From positions 1 to 23,313 of the forward strand of contig CAZFWV010000078.1 in NCBI GenBank assembly GCA_964522605.1: a stretch of 23,313 bases of DNA, read 5' to 3'. Position 1 is the first letter of the stretch, and the number at the start of each line of letters is the position of its first letter. This stretch comes from CAVZLD01 sp964522605. GTDB taxonomy: Bacteria > Planctomycetota > Planctomycetia > Pirellulales > Pirellulaceae. The position numbers and the translations under genes were made by a program. Below the pieces are notes generated by a model. It had not been told where the DNA came from. It worked only from the letters and a program-made list of their open reading frames with translations, and did no database searches. This document shows, in pieces, positions 1 to 8,214 of the stretch.

Positions 1-719
1 AGATGTGGACCGGTCCGGCTCCACTGCGGCCTTATGATGGCCTGCCTCACCGCCGCTGGTGGCGTACGTTCCGGGAGTACGGCAATGGAATCGTAGGCGA
101 CATGTGCGTTCACATGCTGGACACCGTCCGCTGGATGCTGGGCCTTGGCTGGCCTAACCAGATCACTTCCGACGGAGGCATCTTCGTTCAGAAGGACGGA
201 AAGTCGAATATCTCGGACACGCAAACGGCCACGTTCGACTACGACAATCTGACCGTCGTCTGGCAGCACCGCACGTGGGGAGATCCACCGGACCCGGATT
301 ATCCCTGGGCCATGTTCCTCTATGGCGACAAGGGTACACTGAAAGCCAGCGTCATGCAGTACGACTTCATTCCGCGTGGCGGCGGAACACCGATCCACAA
401 AGACTGCCTGTATGAGCGCGAGGAATTCCCGGAGGACGTAACGGAAAAAGACATCGAGCTCCACGCGGCCCCGGCAACTCGTCGTCATATGCTCGACTTT
501 CTGGCCGCGATTGACAGCCGAAGCCGCCCCGTCGCTGACATCGAAGAGGGACATATTTCGACGGCCAGTTGTATCCTGGCGAATCTCGCCATGGACCTGA
601 ATCGACCGCTCGTCTACGATCCGCAGACCAAGACGGTCGTCAACGATCCGCAAGCCTCGCAACTGTTGCGCCGCGACTATCGCCAACCCTGGAAATACCC
701 AGTGGTGGATGGAGTGTAG
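1..719 (+). CDS. Gfo/Idh/MocA family oxidoreductase, C-terminal part (5' end outside window)
   Basis: This is the 3' part of a gene that starts before the window; the frame is open from base 3 to a TAG at 717-719, giving about 238 residues. The protein resembles the C-terminal substrate-binding alpha/beta domain of Gfo/Idh/MocA NAD(P)-dependent sugar dehydrogenases, a family abundant in planctomycetes. The visible part includes the segment GDMCVHMLDTVRWMLGLGWP, where the family has its conserved D-x-G/C-x-H helix, and the later strands around FLYGDKGTLKAS. The N-terminal Rossmann domain with the GxGxxG motif lies outside the window, so cofactor binding cannot be seen. Substrate is unknown; sugar or inositol derivatives are typical. 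The gene ends 3 bp before the stop of the convergent propeller glycosidase. Confidence 0.9.
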   Translation, partial: MWTGPAPLRPYDGLPHRRWWRTFREYGNGIVGDMCVHMLDTVRWMLGLGWPNQITSDGGIFVQKDGKSNISDTQTATFDYDNLTVVWQHRTWGDPPDPDYPWAMFLYGDKGTLKASVMQYDFIPRGGGTPIHKDCLYEREEFPEDVTEKDIELHAAPATRRHMLDFLAAIDSRSRPVADIEEGHISTASCILANLAMDLNRPLVYDPQTKTVVNDPQASQLLRRDYRQPWKYPVVDGV

Positions 720-722
720 ATT

Positions 723-1865
723 TCACTCCTTTCCAAAGGCGGCCACAAGAGCATCGTATTGCCGGCGCGTGATGGGAATCATCGAGCCATGACGCACCTT
801 GGGTGGCAGTCGGTACTTATCCCAGTCGCGATAGTTCGTTGCCCCGGAAATCTGATACCACGGGCCTTCGATCTTGCCGGCAACCGACAGTCCATAGGCA
901 ACGCCAGGATACTGCTCGTAGTAGAGATACCACGCTTGCCCATTGGGTGAAGGGATGAGCGTGGGCGCCTCGCGAAAATTGGGACTCACCGGTGGTCCGG
1001 CCGTGGAGTAGGGTCCGAGAAGTTCTGCCGCGCTGCAGATCCGAATCGTCTTGCCTGTCGGCCAATCGAGCGAAGGATAGAGTTCGTCCTTGATGATCGC
1101 ATAATACCGATCACCGATTCGCCGCACGATGACGTCAATCGTCGCCATTTCCCAATCGAACAACCGGCGCGGCGGGTCCGAGAACTCGCGCAGATCCTTG
1201 GACGTGGCGTACAACGTCCTCTGACCCGCCCAGTACGGCTCGGGTAAATCCTGGTTATCAATTTCGTGTGTCGTGTGCCAGGTCACAAGATACTGGGCAC
1301 TGCGACTGTCATAGAACAGCTTCGGGGCACCTATGCGATGGATCGCCTTCGGGTAATTTGGCACGTGATCCAGATCCGGCACATAGTCGCTGTGTTTCTT
1401 CCAGTGGATCAGGTCATCGGATACCCAGAAGTTGATATCCGGGGCGCTATCGTTTCGATTGCCGACCAGATAATATCGTCCATCGTGGCCTTGGCAGAGA
1501 TCCGCGTGACCGCGGTAATCTTCAAACACTCGCCGACCGCCGGCGAGCAATTCCCAATGAAGTCCGTCGAGGCTAACGCTGTAGTAAAGCCGCCAGTAAT
1601 CCCCGTGCATCATGTGGGCAAACAGATACGCCTCATACTTGGGCGTCTCGCCCGGTGCCACCTGCCCCGGAGGATCCGGCTGCTGCCCGAGCAACGGACT
1701 CGACCACACACCAAAGCCACCACACGCCAACAGCCAGACGAAACTCCGCGCAACCAACTCAACAACGCTCGGCCCACAACCTCTGCGACCTCGGCGTTTT
1801 ATTGACGGCGGCGCAGTGAATGACTCTCTCGGGATTCGAGTCAAAGAAGCCAGCATCTCCTTCAT
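723..1865 (-). CDS. secreted GH43/GH32-like five-bladed beta-propeller glycoside hydrolase
   Basis: 380 residues. The body from about residue 75 has the pattern of the GH43/GH32/GH117-type five-bladed propeller: VSDDLIHWKKH, HRIGAPKLFYD, an IDVIV strand whose Asp fits the pKa-modulating acid, and REAPTLI whose Glu fits the catalytic acid. It would hydrolyse a glycan outside the cytoplasm; the substrate cannot be told. A hydrophobic segment SFVWLLACGGFGVW followed by a small-residue cleavage region near residue 60 suggests export. The first roughly 38 residues are Arg/Pro-rich and unlike a signal peptide n-region, so the true start may be internal, for example a TTG near residue 37. For the ATG at 1863-1865 a GAAAGG lies very close upstream; a second ATG three codons on is preceded directly by AAGGAG. 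Same strand as the sialidase gene, 281 bp downstream of it. Confidence 0.8.
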   Translation of the reverse strand: MKEMLASLTRIPRESFTAPPSIKRRGRRGCGPSVVELVARSFVWLLACGGFGVWSSPLLGQQPDPPGQVAPGETPKYEAYLFAHMMHGDYWRLYYSVSLDGLHWELLAGGRRVFEDYRGHADLCQGHDGRYYLVGNRNDSAPDINFWVSDDLIHWKKHSDYVPDLDHVPNYPKAIHRIGAPKLFYDSRSAQYLVTWHTTHEIDNQDLPEPYWAGQRTLYATSKDLREFSDPPRRLFDWEMATIDVIVRRIGDRYYAIIKDELYPSLDWPTGKTIRICSAAELLGPYSTAGPPVSPNFREAPTLIPSPNGQAWYLYYEQYPGVAYGLSVAGKIEGPWYQISGATNYRDWDKYRLPPKVRHGSMIPITRRQYDALVAAFGKE

Positions 1866-2146
1866 ATCCTTTCAATAATTGACTCCGGCGGGAACCTCTT
1901 GTGTACGCAAAGCCGTCGCTGGGAGTCGAACTCAGCAATGCTCCGGCAGGCTCCTGAATGGTTACGCACAAGTTGGTTGGAGCCTTTGGCCGAAGAGGAG
2001 CCGCGGATTTCGCGGAGGAAACGGATGACCGCGGATCGGTCGGTGCTGATCTGTTCCGTCGGTTTGATCCGTGGTTCCTCCTCGGGATCGGTCCAATTCG
2101 AACCTCGCGATACCCTGGCCATCCGGTCGCCAGAGAAGAATGCACC
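1866..2146. other. intergenic region holding one foldback repeat
   Basis: Gap between two co-oriented minus-strand genes. It contains no convincing gene. Its right half is filled by an imperfect inverted repeat (1995-2080, with similarity reaching about 2100) that has a relative at 15996-16116. Confidence 0.6.
1995..2100 (-). repeat. foldback repeat family A, copy 1
   Basis: The left arm begins GAGGAGCCGCGGAT (1995) and the right arm ends ATCCGTGGTTCCTC (2080), which pair as an imperfect inverted repeat. Read on the minus strand, 2100 to 1995 matches the copy at 15996-16116 in order: ATTGGACCGA, GAGGAACCACGGAT, ACCGACCGATC, CATCCGT, then the closing arm. So the two are inverted copies of one dispersed element with long imperfect arms and no coding potential. 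It lies between two minus-strand glycosidase genes. Confidence 0.75.
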
Positions 2147-5100
2147 CTACTGTGCAACCGCCTCAAGACGTACAGCCGTCGCCGGCGGTTGAAGCTCCCA
2201 TCCACGATCTGCGCGCTGCGCTGGCACGGGCCCCAGTTCTTTCCCCTGTTCGTCGAACGCTCGGACCGAGATCGTCGACGCCCGGGCGAGTTTTTGAATT
2301 CCGGCCTGGACACTCGTCGCATCGAACTCCCGCACAACATCCACGATCGTCAAACGGTCGACGCCTTCGACGATCGAGACGGTCAGGCCGTCCGCCTGTC
2401 GACTCTTGCGTACCGCGATGCTGCCTGAGGTCTCGATCCCATCCAAACTCGACCGCTGTCCCCGTCCATCCAGAAACACAGTTTCCGGCGTGCTGACTCG
2501 ATCGACTCGATGTCCTTCGATGTTCGCCGAGGATTCGCGAAAGGCGTCCGGCCCGATCGCTAACCACCCATACGGCGGAAGTTCGTACGACTCACCGTCG
2601 TCATCCTGGACAGTCCACGACTGCGAAGGATTCCCATTCACCCACACTCGCAGCCCATTGGGATACTGGACAAACAAACGTGAGTCGCGCCAGTCGCCAG
2701 AACAAAACGCAGCGGACGAATCCAGCAAAGTGCCATCGGCCGTGCCGTATCGAATCACCTCTGGCTTCAGCATCGCATAACGAGATTGCAGCGGTTGCAA
2801 CATGTAGTAGGACCGGCACGTCTGCCGCATGCCATGGACTTCCTCCACGAGCCAACCGATGTGACCGTAAGCAATCGTCGCAGCCAGAAACTGGTCGATA
2901 CTCTGGACGATGTTCTCCGGAGACTGCCAGTTCTCTTTCCCACTAAAGAACTGTGCTGTCCAGGGCATTCCAATATCGACCGTCAGCGGGTGCATCTTGA
3001 GCAGGTCGAAATGCGGCAGGTAGGGATACTCCCACAAACGCAAACCACCGTAGGTTAACGCGTAGTTGCCCACGCACAGACCGGAATAGAGCCATTGGTG
3101 ATTTCCCTCGGACCAGCAGTGCCCGTCATAGATATCCTGATCGTGAAGCAAAAGCTCGCCATAAGCGTAATACGTAGCGGCAAACGTACCGGCCCCAGGC
3201 ACGCGCGCATCGTAATCAGTACGGTCCCAGGGAGCGACTGATGTGTGAACGTCCGTATAGGCGGCATCCGTACCAAACTTCTGCTGAATGAGCGGCGCGA
3301 GTTTCCGATCCATTTGGACAGCAAAAAGTGCCTTGGGGGAATAGCATCGAGGCCATGCGGTCACCAGATTGCCATCGGAGCGACGCATCACGTGGTCCGG
3401 ATCCCAATAGGCATTCACGGGAGCGAAATCGGTGTAGTTTGTGTACAGTCCTGACCGCCAGCCGAGGCTTCGCTGATCCGAAACGTACTGCTTCAACGCT
3501 TCATCACCGCCTTTTCCCGGTGCCGCCTTTTCACGAAACGTGAAACTCTCGCCTCCATCACGCCATGTAATCTCATGATTGCATTGCGTCAACATCTCGA
3601 TGCCGTACGCGCGCAGCTTGCGGGATCGTTCTCGCTCCCGATCATAGTCCTGCGGCCCCCAACTTTCCTGCCACAGGCGAGTCGCCGCCTCGCGCCCTCG
3701 CTTGGCCGGCGGGTTTGCAATCGTGGCCAGCGTCTCTTCAAACACAGGTGAGAACGTCAGGAAGAACCGCTCGTACATGTCGTTGCGGCAACCGTCGGTT
3801 TTCGGGAGATAACGCACGCCTCCGTTCAGGTTCACGATGGCGCCGTCAATGCGATCGGTCGAATACGGCACGGACGCATTGGACCGATACCAGTCCATCC
3901 AGACCGAAGCAAAAAACGGCGACGAACTTCGGGACATCAGGACTGCCAGGTGATGTCCGCCGTAGTTCATGTAGGGCAATGAAAGCAATTCCGGCGATTC
4001 GACATCACGAAGGTGTCCGTATGAGAACTCCGTTGCAAGTCCACCCTTACACACGCAGTCAACGACCAGACTCTTCTGCCAAAGCCGAATCGTCGATTGA
4101 ACGACGACCGGAGTACCAGCGACTTTCATCTGCCAAGAGGCTTGGAGCTGTTCTTCATCGATCGGCTGGACTTCCACCAACTGCGCGTCCGTAACGGGCT
4201 GTGTGAACTTGGGTCCGGCATCAACCAGCGCCGTGGCGATCTGTTTTCCATTTAATCGGATCGGCACCGGCCTCCAGAACTGATCTCCTGCCGTCAATTC
4301 ATATTCGACCGTCGCGTCGCTTCCCTCGTAAACGAATCGCCATGTCGTGTCTTCCTGGTCCCGTCTCGTCGAGAATTCGGTTGTCTGATTTTCCGGCAGG
4401 ATAGTTTCTTCTCGCGTGGGAAACGGCAGTCGTCCCGGACCGGTATTCGCACCGGGAGATTGTCCTGGAAACGGATCTACTCCCCGCTCTGGACGCGGAT
4501 CAAACGAAAGTGGCTCGTGAGACTCAGCAAAGAATGCGAGGTCTTCAAAGAGCAGTTCTCGGTCCTCGGCATTTGCCGCACCCGCGATCTGAATTCCTGC
4601 CAGCCGTAGTGGACCGCACTCGCGCAACTCCTTCGGCAACACCCGATGCACCAACCACCATTCTTTCCATCCGACCTGAGAGAGTGCGAGTGGGTGCAGA
4701 ACATCCTGCGAATCGAGCAGCAAGAGAGAGACGTTGACTCGCGGAGTTGTCGCGTCAGGGACCCACGACCAATTGTTGCCATAGATCCAGATCGTCGTGG
4801 CTGTTGACGATTCAGGAATCGGCACGGGAGCCGGGGGACGCAGAATCATGCGACTTTGGGCCGAGGTGCCGCGGTACACGAGTCGCGCAACCGGTGATTC
4901 CCACACGCGAGACTTCTGGGATTCGAAAAGCTGCGCATTCGCGCCCTCAACACACTCGACATGCCATCCTTCGAGTTGATTGAAGTCGACTAATGGAGCG
5001 TGCTGCGGCTGACGGTCAGCCCAAACCATCTCATAAGGTCGGGGCCCAGCCGCTTCATCAGCAGGCATCGGTTGCGCGGGTCGGAACTCGAGGAACTCCC

Positions 5101-6190
5101 GGTTCAGACGGGTAAAAGTGATGTATTCATAACCGTCCTTGACGCCACGCTCCCACAACACGCCGACGGTCTTATCCGGCAGCGTGGTCAAATCCGAATA
5201 GGCGGCAAATTGCTCGCTGATAATCTGCTCGAGCGGAAATGTTTTCCCTTCGTCATAACTGATGCGTGCGACAAGCGTCTTTCGACCCGGCCCCCGCGGG
5301 CCCGTCCAGAGGATTCGGTCTAGATCATCGCCCGCGGATTTCGCTGTTAGCCGCTCGATGGCACAGCACACCGGCGAAACCGGGTTGCCAGGTTGCGGTT
5401 TGGACCAAGTTCGTCCGCCGTCTTCCGAAAACGACATCCAACGATGATCCCCCTTGCTTTGACGAATATCCATTAGCAGGCGTCCATCGGCAAGTTCCAC
5501 GATCTGATTCTCGTCTCCGTTGCCGGGTACCATTTGACTCCGCTGCCAAGTCTGCCCGCGGTCTTCACTGAAGAGCGCAAAGTTTTCGAATGGTTCATAC
5601 TTCCACACCGGGGCAACCAGTCGGCCGTTCCGATCCTGAATGACACCGCCCGGCCCAACGACGCTGGCCCGCCACTTTGGATCACTCCAATCGCGAGCCA
5701 CACGAGTCAAATCGATCGGCTCGGACCAACTCACACCGTGGTCATCACTGAATCGGGCGAGCACCTGGTTGTCGTCGGTGCCGGGCCGCGCGGTATGCGT
5801 GTTGCGGCCGGGTCGACATCGAAGGTACAGCAGCCAGATCCGACCCGACTGCCGATCCACAACCGTCGCTGGATTCGCCGCCGACCAAAGCTCACCCGGA
5901 TCCTCGATGACTTTCATAGGCGACCAGGTCAATCCACCGTCCGTGCTGCGACGGTAGACCAGATCGATATCCTGCCCCTCGTAACCCGGGTCGCGCAAGT
6001 TGTGCTTTCTGGCTTCGGCGAACGCCAACAGCGACCCATCACCGGCCGTCTCGATCGCGGGGATCCGGTAGCCAAAATAACCTTCCGTACCGGCCACGAA
6101 TACGTCCGTGTGCGTCAGCAAGGGTTCGGCCGCGGCAGGTAGTGATACGGCGAGAACGAGGCTTGTCAGTATGGTCAGGTCGAATCTCAT
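2147..6190 (-). CDS. secreted two-module glycosidase: GH33-type sialidase fused to a TIM-barrel-like glycosidase
   Basis: 1347 residues with a clear signal peptide (cleavage after AAA, about residue 21). Residues 25-370 are a six-bladed BNR sialidase: R42 in YRIP is the first carboxylate-binding Arg; Asp boxes lie at 82-89 (STDGGLTW), 148-155, 208-214, 254-262 and 311-318; E227, R243 and R303 are plausible family residues; Y331 in AYSDLT with E347 fits the nucleophile Tyr/Glu pair. Residues 390-560 look like a beta-sandwich linker. Residues 600-1300 form a second large module resembling GH101/GH36-like or DUF5696-like alpha-galactosaminidase-type proteins, with candidate acids D980 (AAYTD) and E1028 (CWSEGN); this assignment is tentative. 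Together they could strip sialic acid and then cut the underlying glycan. The ATG at 6190 has a strong GGAGG at 6199-6203, 8 nt away. Confidence 0.88.
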   Translation of the reverse strand: MRFDLTILTSLVLAVSLPAAAEPLLTHTDVFVAGTEGYFGYRIPAIETAGDGSLLAFAEARKHNLRDPGYEGQDIDLVYRRSTDGGLTWSPMKVIEDPGELWSAANPATVVDRQSGRIWLLYLRCRPGRNTHTARPGTDDNQVLARFSDDHGVSWSEPIDLTRVARDWSDPKWRASVVGPGGVIQDRNGRLVAPVWKYEPFENFALFSEDRGQTWQRSQMVPGNGDENQIVELADGRLLMDIRQSKGDHRWMSFSEDGGRTWSKPQPGNPVSPVCCAIERLTAKSAGDDLDRILWTGPRGPGRKTLVARISYDEGKTFPLEQIISEQFAAYSDLTTLPDKTVGVLWERGVKDGYEYITFTRLNREFLEFRPAQPMPADEAAGPRPYEMVWADRQPQHAPLVDFNQLEGWHVECVEGANAQLFESQKSRVWESPVARLVYRGTSAQSRMILRPPAPVPIPESSTATTIWIYGNNWSWVPDATTPRVNVSLLLLDSQDVLHPLALSQVGWKEWWLVHRVLPKELRECGPLRLAGIQIAGAANAEDRELLFEDLAFFAESHEPLSFDPRPERGVDPFPGQSPGANTGPGRLPFPTREETILPENQTTEFSTRRDQEDTTWRFVYEGSDATVEYELTAGDQFWRPVPIRLNGKQIATALVDAGPKFTQPVTDAQLVEVQPIDEEQLQASWQMKVAGTPVVVQSTIRLWQKSLVVDCVCKGGLATEFSYGHLRDVESPELLSLPYMNYGGHHLAVLMSRSSSPFFASVWMDWYRSNASVPYSTDRIDGAIVNLNGGVRYLPKTDGCRNDMYERFFLTFSPVFEETLATIANPPAKRGREAATRLWQESWGPQDYDRERERSRKLRAYGIEMLTQCNHEITWRDGGESFTFREKAAPGKGGDEALKQYVSDQRSLGWRSGLYTNYTDFAPVNAYWDPDHVMRRSDGNLVTAWPRCYSPKALFAVQMDRKLAPLIQQKFGTDAAYTDVHTSVAPWDRTDYDARVPGAGTFAATYYAYGELLLHDQDIYDGHCWSEGNHQWLYSGLCVGNYALTYGGLRLWEYPYLPHFDLLKMHPLTVDIGMPWTAQFFSGKENWQSPENIVQSIDQFLAATIAYGHIGWLVEEVHGMRQTCRSYYMLQPLQSRYAMLKPEVIRYGTADGTLLDSSAAFCSGDWRDSRLFVQYPNGLRVWVNGNPSQSWTVQDDDGESYELPPYGWLAIGPDAFRESSANIEGHRVDRVSTPETVFLDGRGQRSSLDGIETSGSIAVRKSRQADGLTVSIVEGVDRLTIVDVVREFDATSVQAGIQKLARASTISVRAFDEQGKELGPVPAQRADRGWELQPPATAVRLEAVAQ

Positions 6191-6198
6191 CGCAGGAT

Positions 6199-6203
6199 CC
6201 TCC
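6199..6203 (-). promoter_or_regulatory. Shine-Dalgarno of the sialidase fusion gene
   Basis: Minus strand reads GGAGG, 8 nt before the ATG at 6188-6190. This is one of the clearest ribosome binding sites in the window and fixes the start, directly before a typical signal peptide. Confidence 0.75.
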
Positions 6204-6283
6204 GCTTCGTATGTCTGAGATTGAGAATCGTTGGAATTCCCTGTTCTCTACAAGTGGCTTCAAAACCGTTACGGACCGAGTTT

Positions 6284-6379
6284 GTGGCGATTCGTTTAAC
6301 CCGCAGCCGTTAGGCGAGGATGACCTTCCGTTCTTTGCTCTGTCCTCGCCTGACGGCTGCGGGTTAAACGAATCGCCAC
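6284..6379. repeat. foldback repeat family B, 37-bp near-perfect inverted repeat
   Basis: Arms 6284-6320 and 6343-6379 are complementary at 36 of 37 positions around a 22-base loop. Each arm runs GTGGCGATTCG to GGCGAGGA. The single mismatch is T opposite G, which becomes a U-G wobble in plus-strand RNA. The element lies 84 bp after the stop of the kinase-like gene and about 94 bp before the sialidase start, both on the minus strand, so a transcript would form a very stable hairpin here. It could serve as terminator or processing site, or be a non-autonomous mobile repeat. No U-run typical of an intrinsic terminator follows. Confidence 0.9.
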
Positions 6380-6462
6380 GGGGAGGATGTTGTAACTTCA
6401 TTCGAGCCAGCGACTTAAAAGTTGCACGACCTCAGAGGGAGAGAGAGGTTTGCAAATGTGCT

Positions 6463-8202
6463 CTAAACCGATTGCGTCAGTGGCGAACCCACGAGAACCG
6501 GTTCCTCAACGCGTTTGAGCAATTCAAAGTTGCAGATCCGAACCAGGGGAACCCCCTTTTTGTCGACAGCAAGCTGCTGATCGCGATCGATCGACAACAG
6601 AAGGTGGGAACCACGGAGGCTGAGATCTTCGATTCGGGCGGTGGCCAAGCGAGTTTTTACGGCCCGCATCACACGGACATAATCACGTTTACTGAAGCGC
6701 CCTTCGCGATAAGCGGCTAGCGCATCAATGCCTTTATAGATCGCCTCGTCCTTCATCGCCAGCACGTCATCCGGCCCGTTCCAATAGCCCCAGATCGTCA
6801 GATACTCGTGATGTCGGCTGAGCATGGAATGTCCATCGGGCGTTCGCATCCCGGAATGACTCTCGTAGCGACTGTTATCCACCAGAGCGGAAGAGACCGT
6901 CGACCGATGGCCGGTCATGTAGATCGCGCGAGGATACGTCGTCTCGATCCCTTTACGCGAAAGCTCCATCGCGATCGAGAACTCCTCGAAGGGACTGTTG
7001 TATCCATGCGACAGAATCCGTGCTTCACGGCGAACGAACGGATCGGCGTCGGGAACCTGGCCCACACGAGAGACGCGCCACACGAGATGCACATTGTCGA
7101 TGGTGACCGTTTCGTACATCTCCTGCGAAGTGCTGATCTTCGTTCTGGGAGTCCGTCGCCACTTTTCCGGCAAGAAATAATCGAACAACATCGGATCGCG
7201 GCCAACCACCCACAACGCTCCGCCCGTACTCTCGACCTGACCGTAGACATAGTCGACGCCCATAATCGTGACGGGAGTCAAGCCTTCCGGAAACTGCTCG
7301 TAACGCTCGAACCGGCGAGCCTGTCGAATCAGGTAGTCCTTCCGTTTGCGGGCTCGCATCTCCTGCTCGCGCGTGGGCGTTCGCTTGAGAAGCTCGAAAT
7401 CCACGAGACCATAATAGATCTTCCCACCGCGGTCACTCAGCAGCTTCCCGTCGTGGTTCGCACGCACAATGATGTGCTGCGGCTTGTTGTCGCTAACGGT
7501 GAAGCCTTTCGCGTTCAGTTCTTCGCTTGAACGCTGAATCAGCGATCCGAGATCGGCACGGGTGAGCAAGCCCTGACGGCACGCCTCCGCCGCGTCCACT
7601 CCCTTCAACCATTCGTAAATGACTGCGTAGTTTCGGTTCCAGTCAATCGCGATTTCATCATGGTTCTGCTGAATTGCTTCAATCTTGTGACGCCGCCGTC
7701 CTAATTGCTCGCCCTGGATGTATTTTCGCGGGACATAGATGGCCAGCGGCTTGTGAGTTAACAGACGACCGGGAGACTCGAAGCGTGTGTTTCGAAGTTC
7801 AAGAACCAGGCTGAACTCCATGAAGGGGCTGTTAAACTCGGCGTCCGTATCTGTCGACCGAGTTTCTCCCGGGATGTCCTGCCCCATTCGATTCCATTTG
7901 ACGACGATTTCCTTGGATTGGTCTTCGACTTCTTTCGTCGTAACCCGGTACAACGCACTTGTTCCGGGCAATCGGACACTGTGGTTTTCCATCCACGATT
8001 CATCTGCCCAGTGGTTTTCGGGCATCAAGCATTTCGTAAACGGAAGACCATACTCCGTGACGTAAAGATCAGAACCGTCCTCCATGCGCAGATGAAGGTA
8101 TTTCACGCCAAAGACCGTGATTAGGGGACGCGGCGCGAAGTAGACCTTGATGCCTTCGATTTCGTTGATTGCGTTTCGCATCGCCGGTTTTTCTCGAGGC
8201 AC
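6463..8202 (-). CDS. tandem-duplicated protein with kinase-like motifs, unknown function
   Basis: I do not recognise this 579-residue protein as a named family. It consists of two copies of one domain, residues about 27-275 and 310-565. Matching landmarks: ITVFGVKY/VTIMGVDY, MPENHW/LPEKWR, IVVKWNRMGQ/LVWRVSRVGQ, FNSPFMEFS/YNSPFEEFS, LAIYVP/RAIYMT, DFELLKR/NFELLKR. Each copy has the order of a protein kinase fold: beta-3 Lys (K102; Arg376 in copy 2), alpha-C Glu in PF-x-EF, catalytic loop SDNKPQHIIV (D238; D526 in copy 2), and DFE at 268-270 in place of DFG (NFE at 558-560). Copy 1 keeps key residues, copy 2 looks degenerate. No signal peptide or membrane segment is evident, so it is probably cytoplasmic. 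The start is GTG at 8202, overlapping GGGAG, or ATG at 8181. It follows PEPCK by 12 bp and is likely cotranscribed. Confidence 0.85.
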   Translation of the reverse strand: MPREKPAMRNAINEIEGIKVYFAPRPLITVFGVKYLHLRMEDGSDLYVTEYGLPFTKCLMPENHWADESWMENHSVRLPGTSALYRVTTKEVEDQSKEIVVKWNRMGQDIPGETRSTDTDAEFNSPFMEFSLVLELRNTRFESPGRLLTHKPLAIYVPRKYIQGEQLGRRRHKIEAIQQNHDEIAIDWNRNYAVIYEWLKGVDAAEACRQGLLTRADLGSLIQRSSEELNAKGFTVSDNKPQHIIVRANHDGKLLSDRGGKIYYGLVDFELLKRTPTREQEMRARKRKDYLIRQARRFERYEQFPEGLTPVTIMGVDYVYGQVESTGGALWVVGRDPMLFDYFLPEKWRRTPRTKISTSQEMYETVTIDNVHLVWRVSRVGQVPDADPFVRREARILSHGYNSPFEEFSIAMELSRKGIETTYPRAIYMTGHRSTVSSALVDNSRYESHSGMRTPDGHSMLSRHHEYLTIWGYWNGPDDVLAMKDEAIYKGIDALAAYREGRFSKRDYVRVMRAVKTRLATARIEDLSLRGSHLLLSIDRDQQLAVDKKGVPLVRICNFELLKRVEEPVLVGSPLTQSV

Positions 8203-8214
8203 CTCCCAATCTGA

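Noticed and set aside
1804..1816. 13-mer GACGGCGGCGCAG shared with 10117-10129
   Set aside because: A 13-base match in GC-rich DNA of this length is expected by chance; flanking similarity is short.
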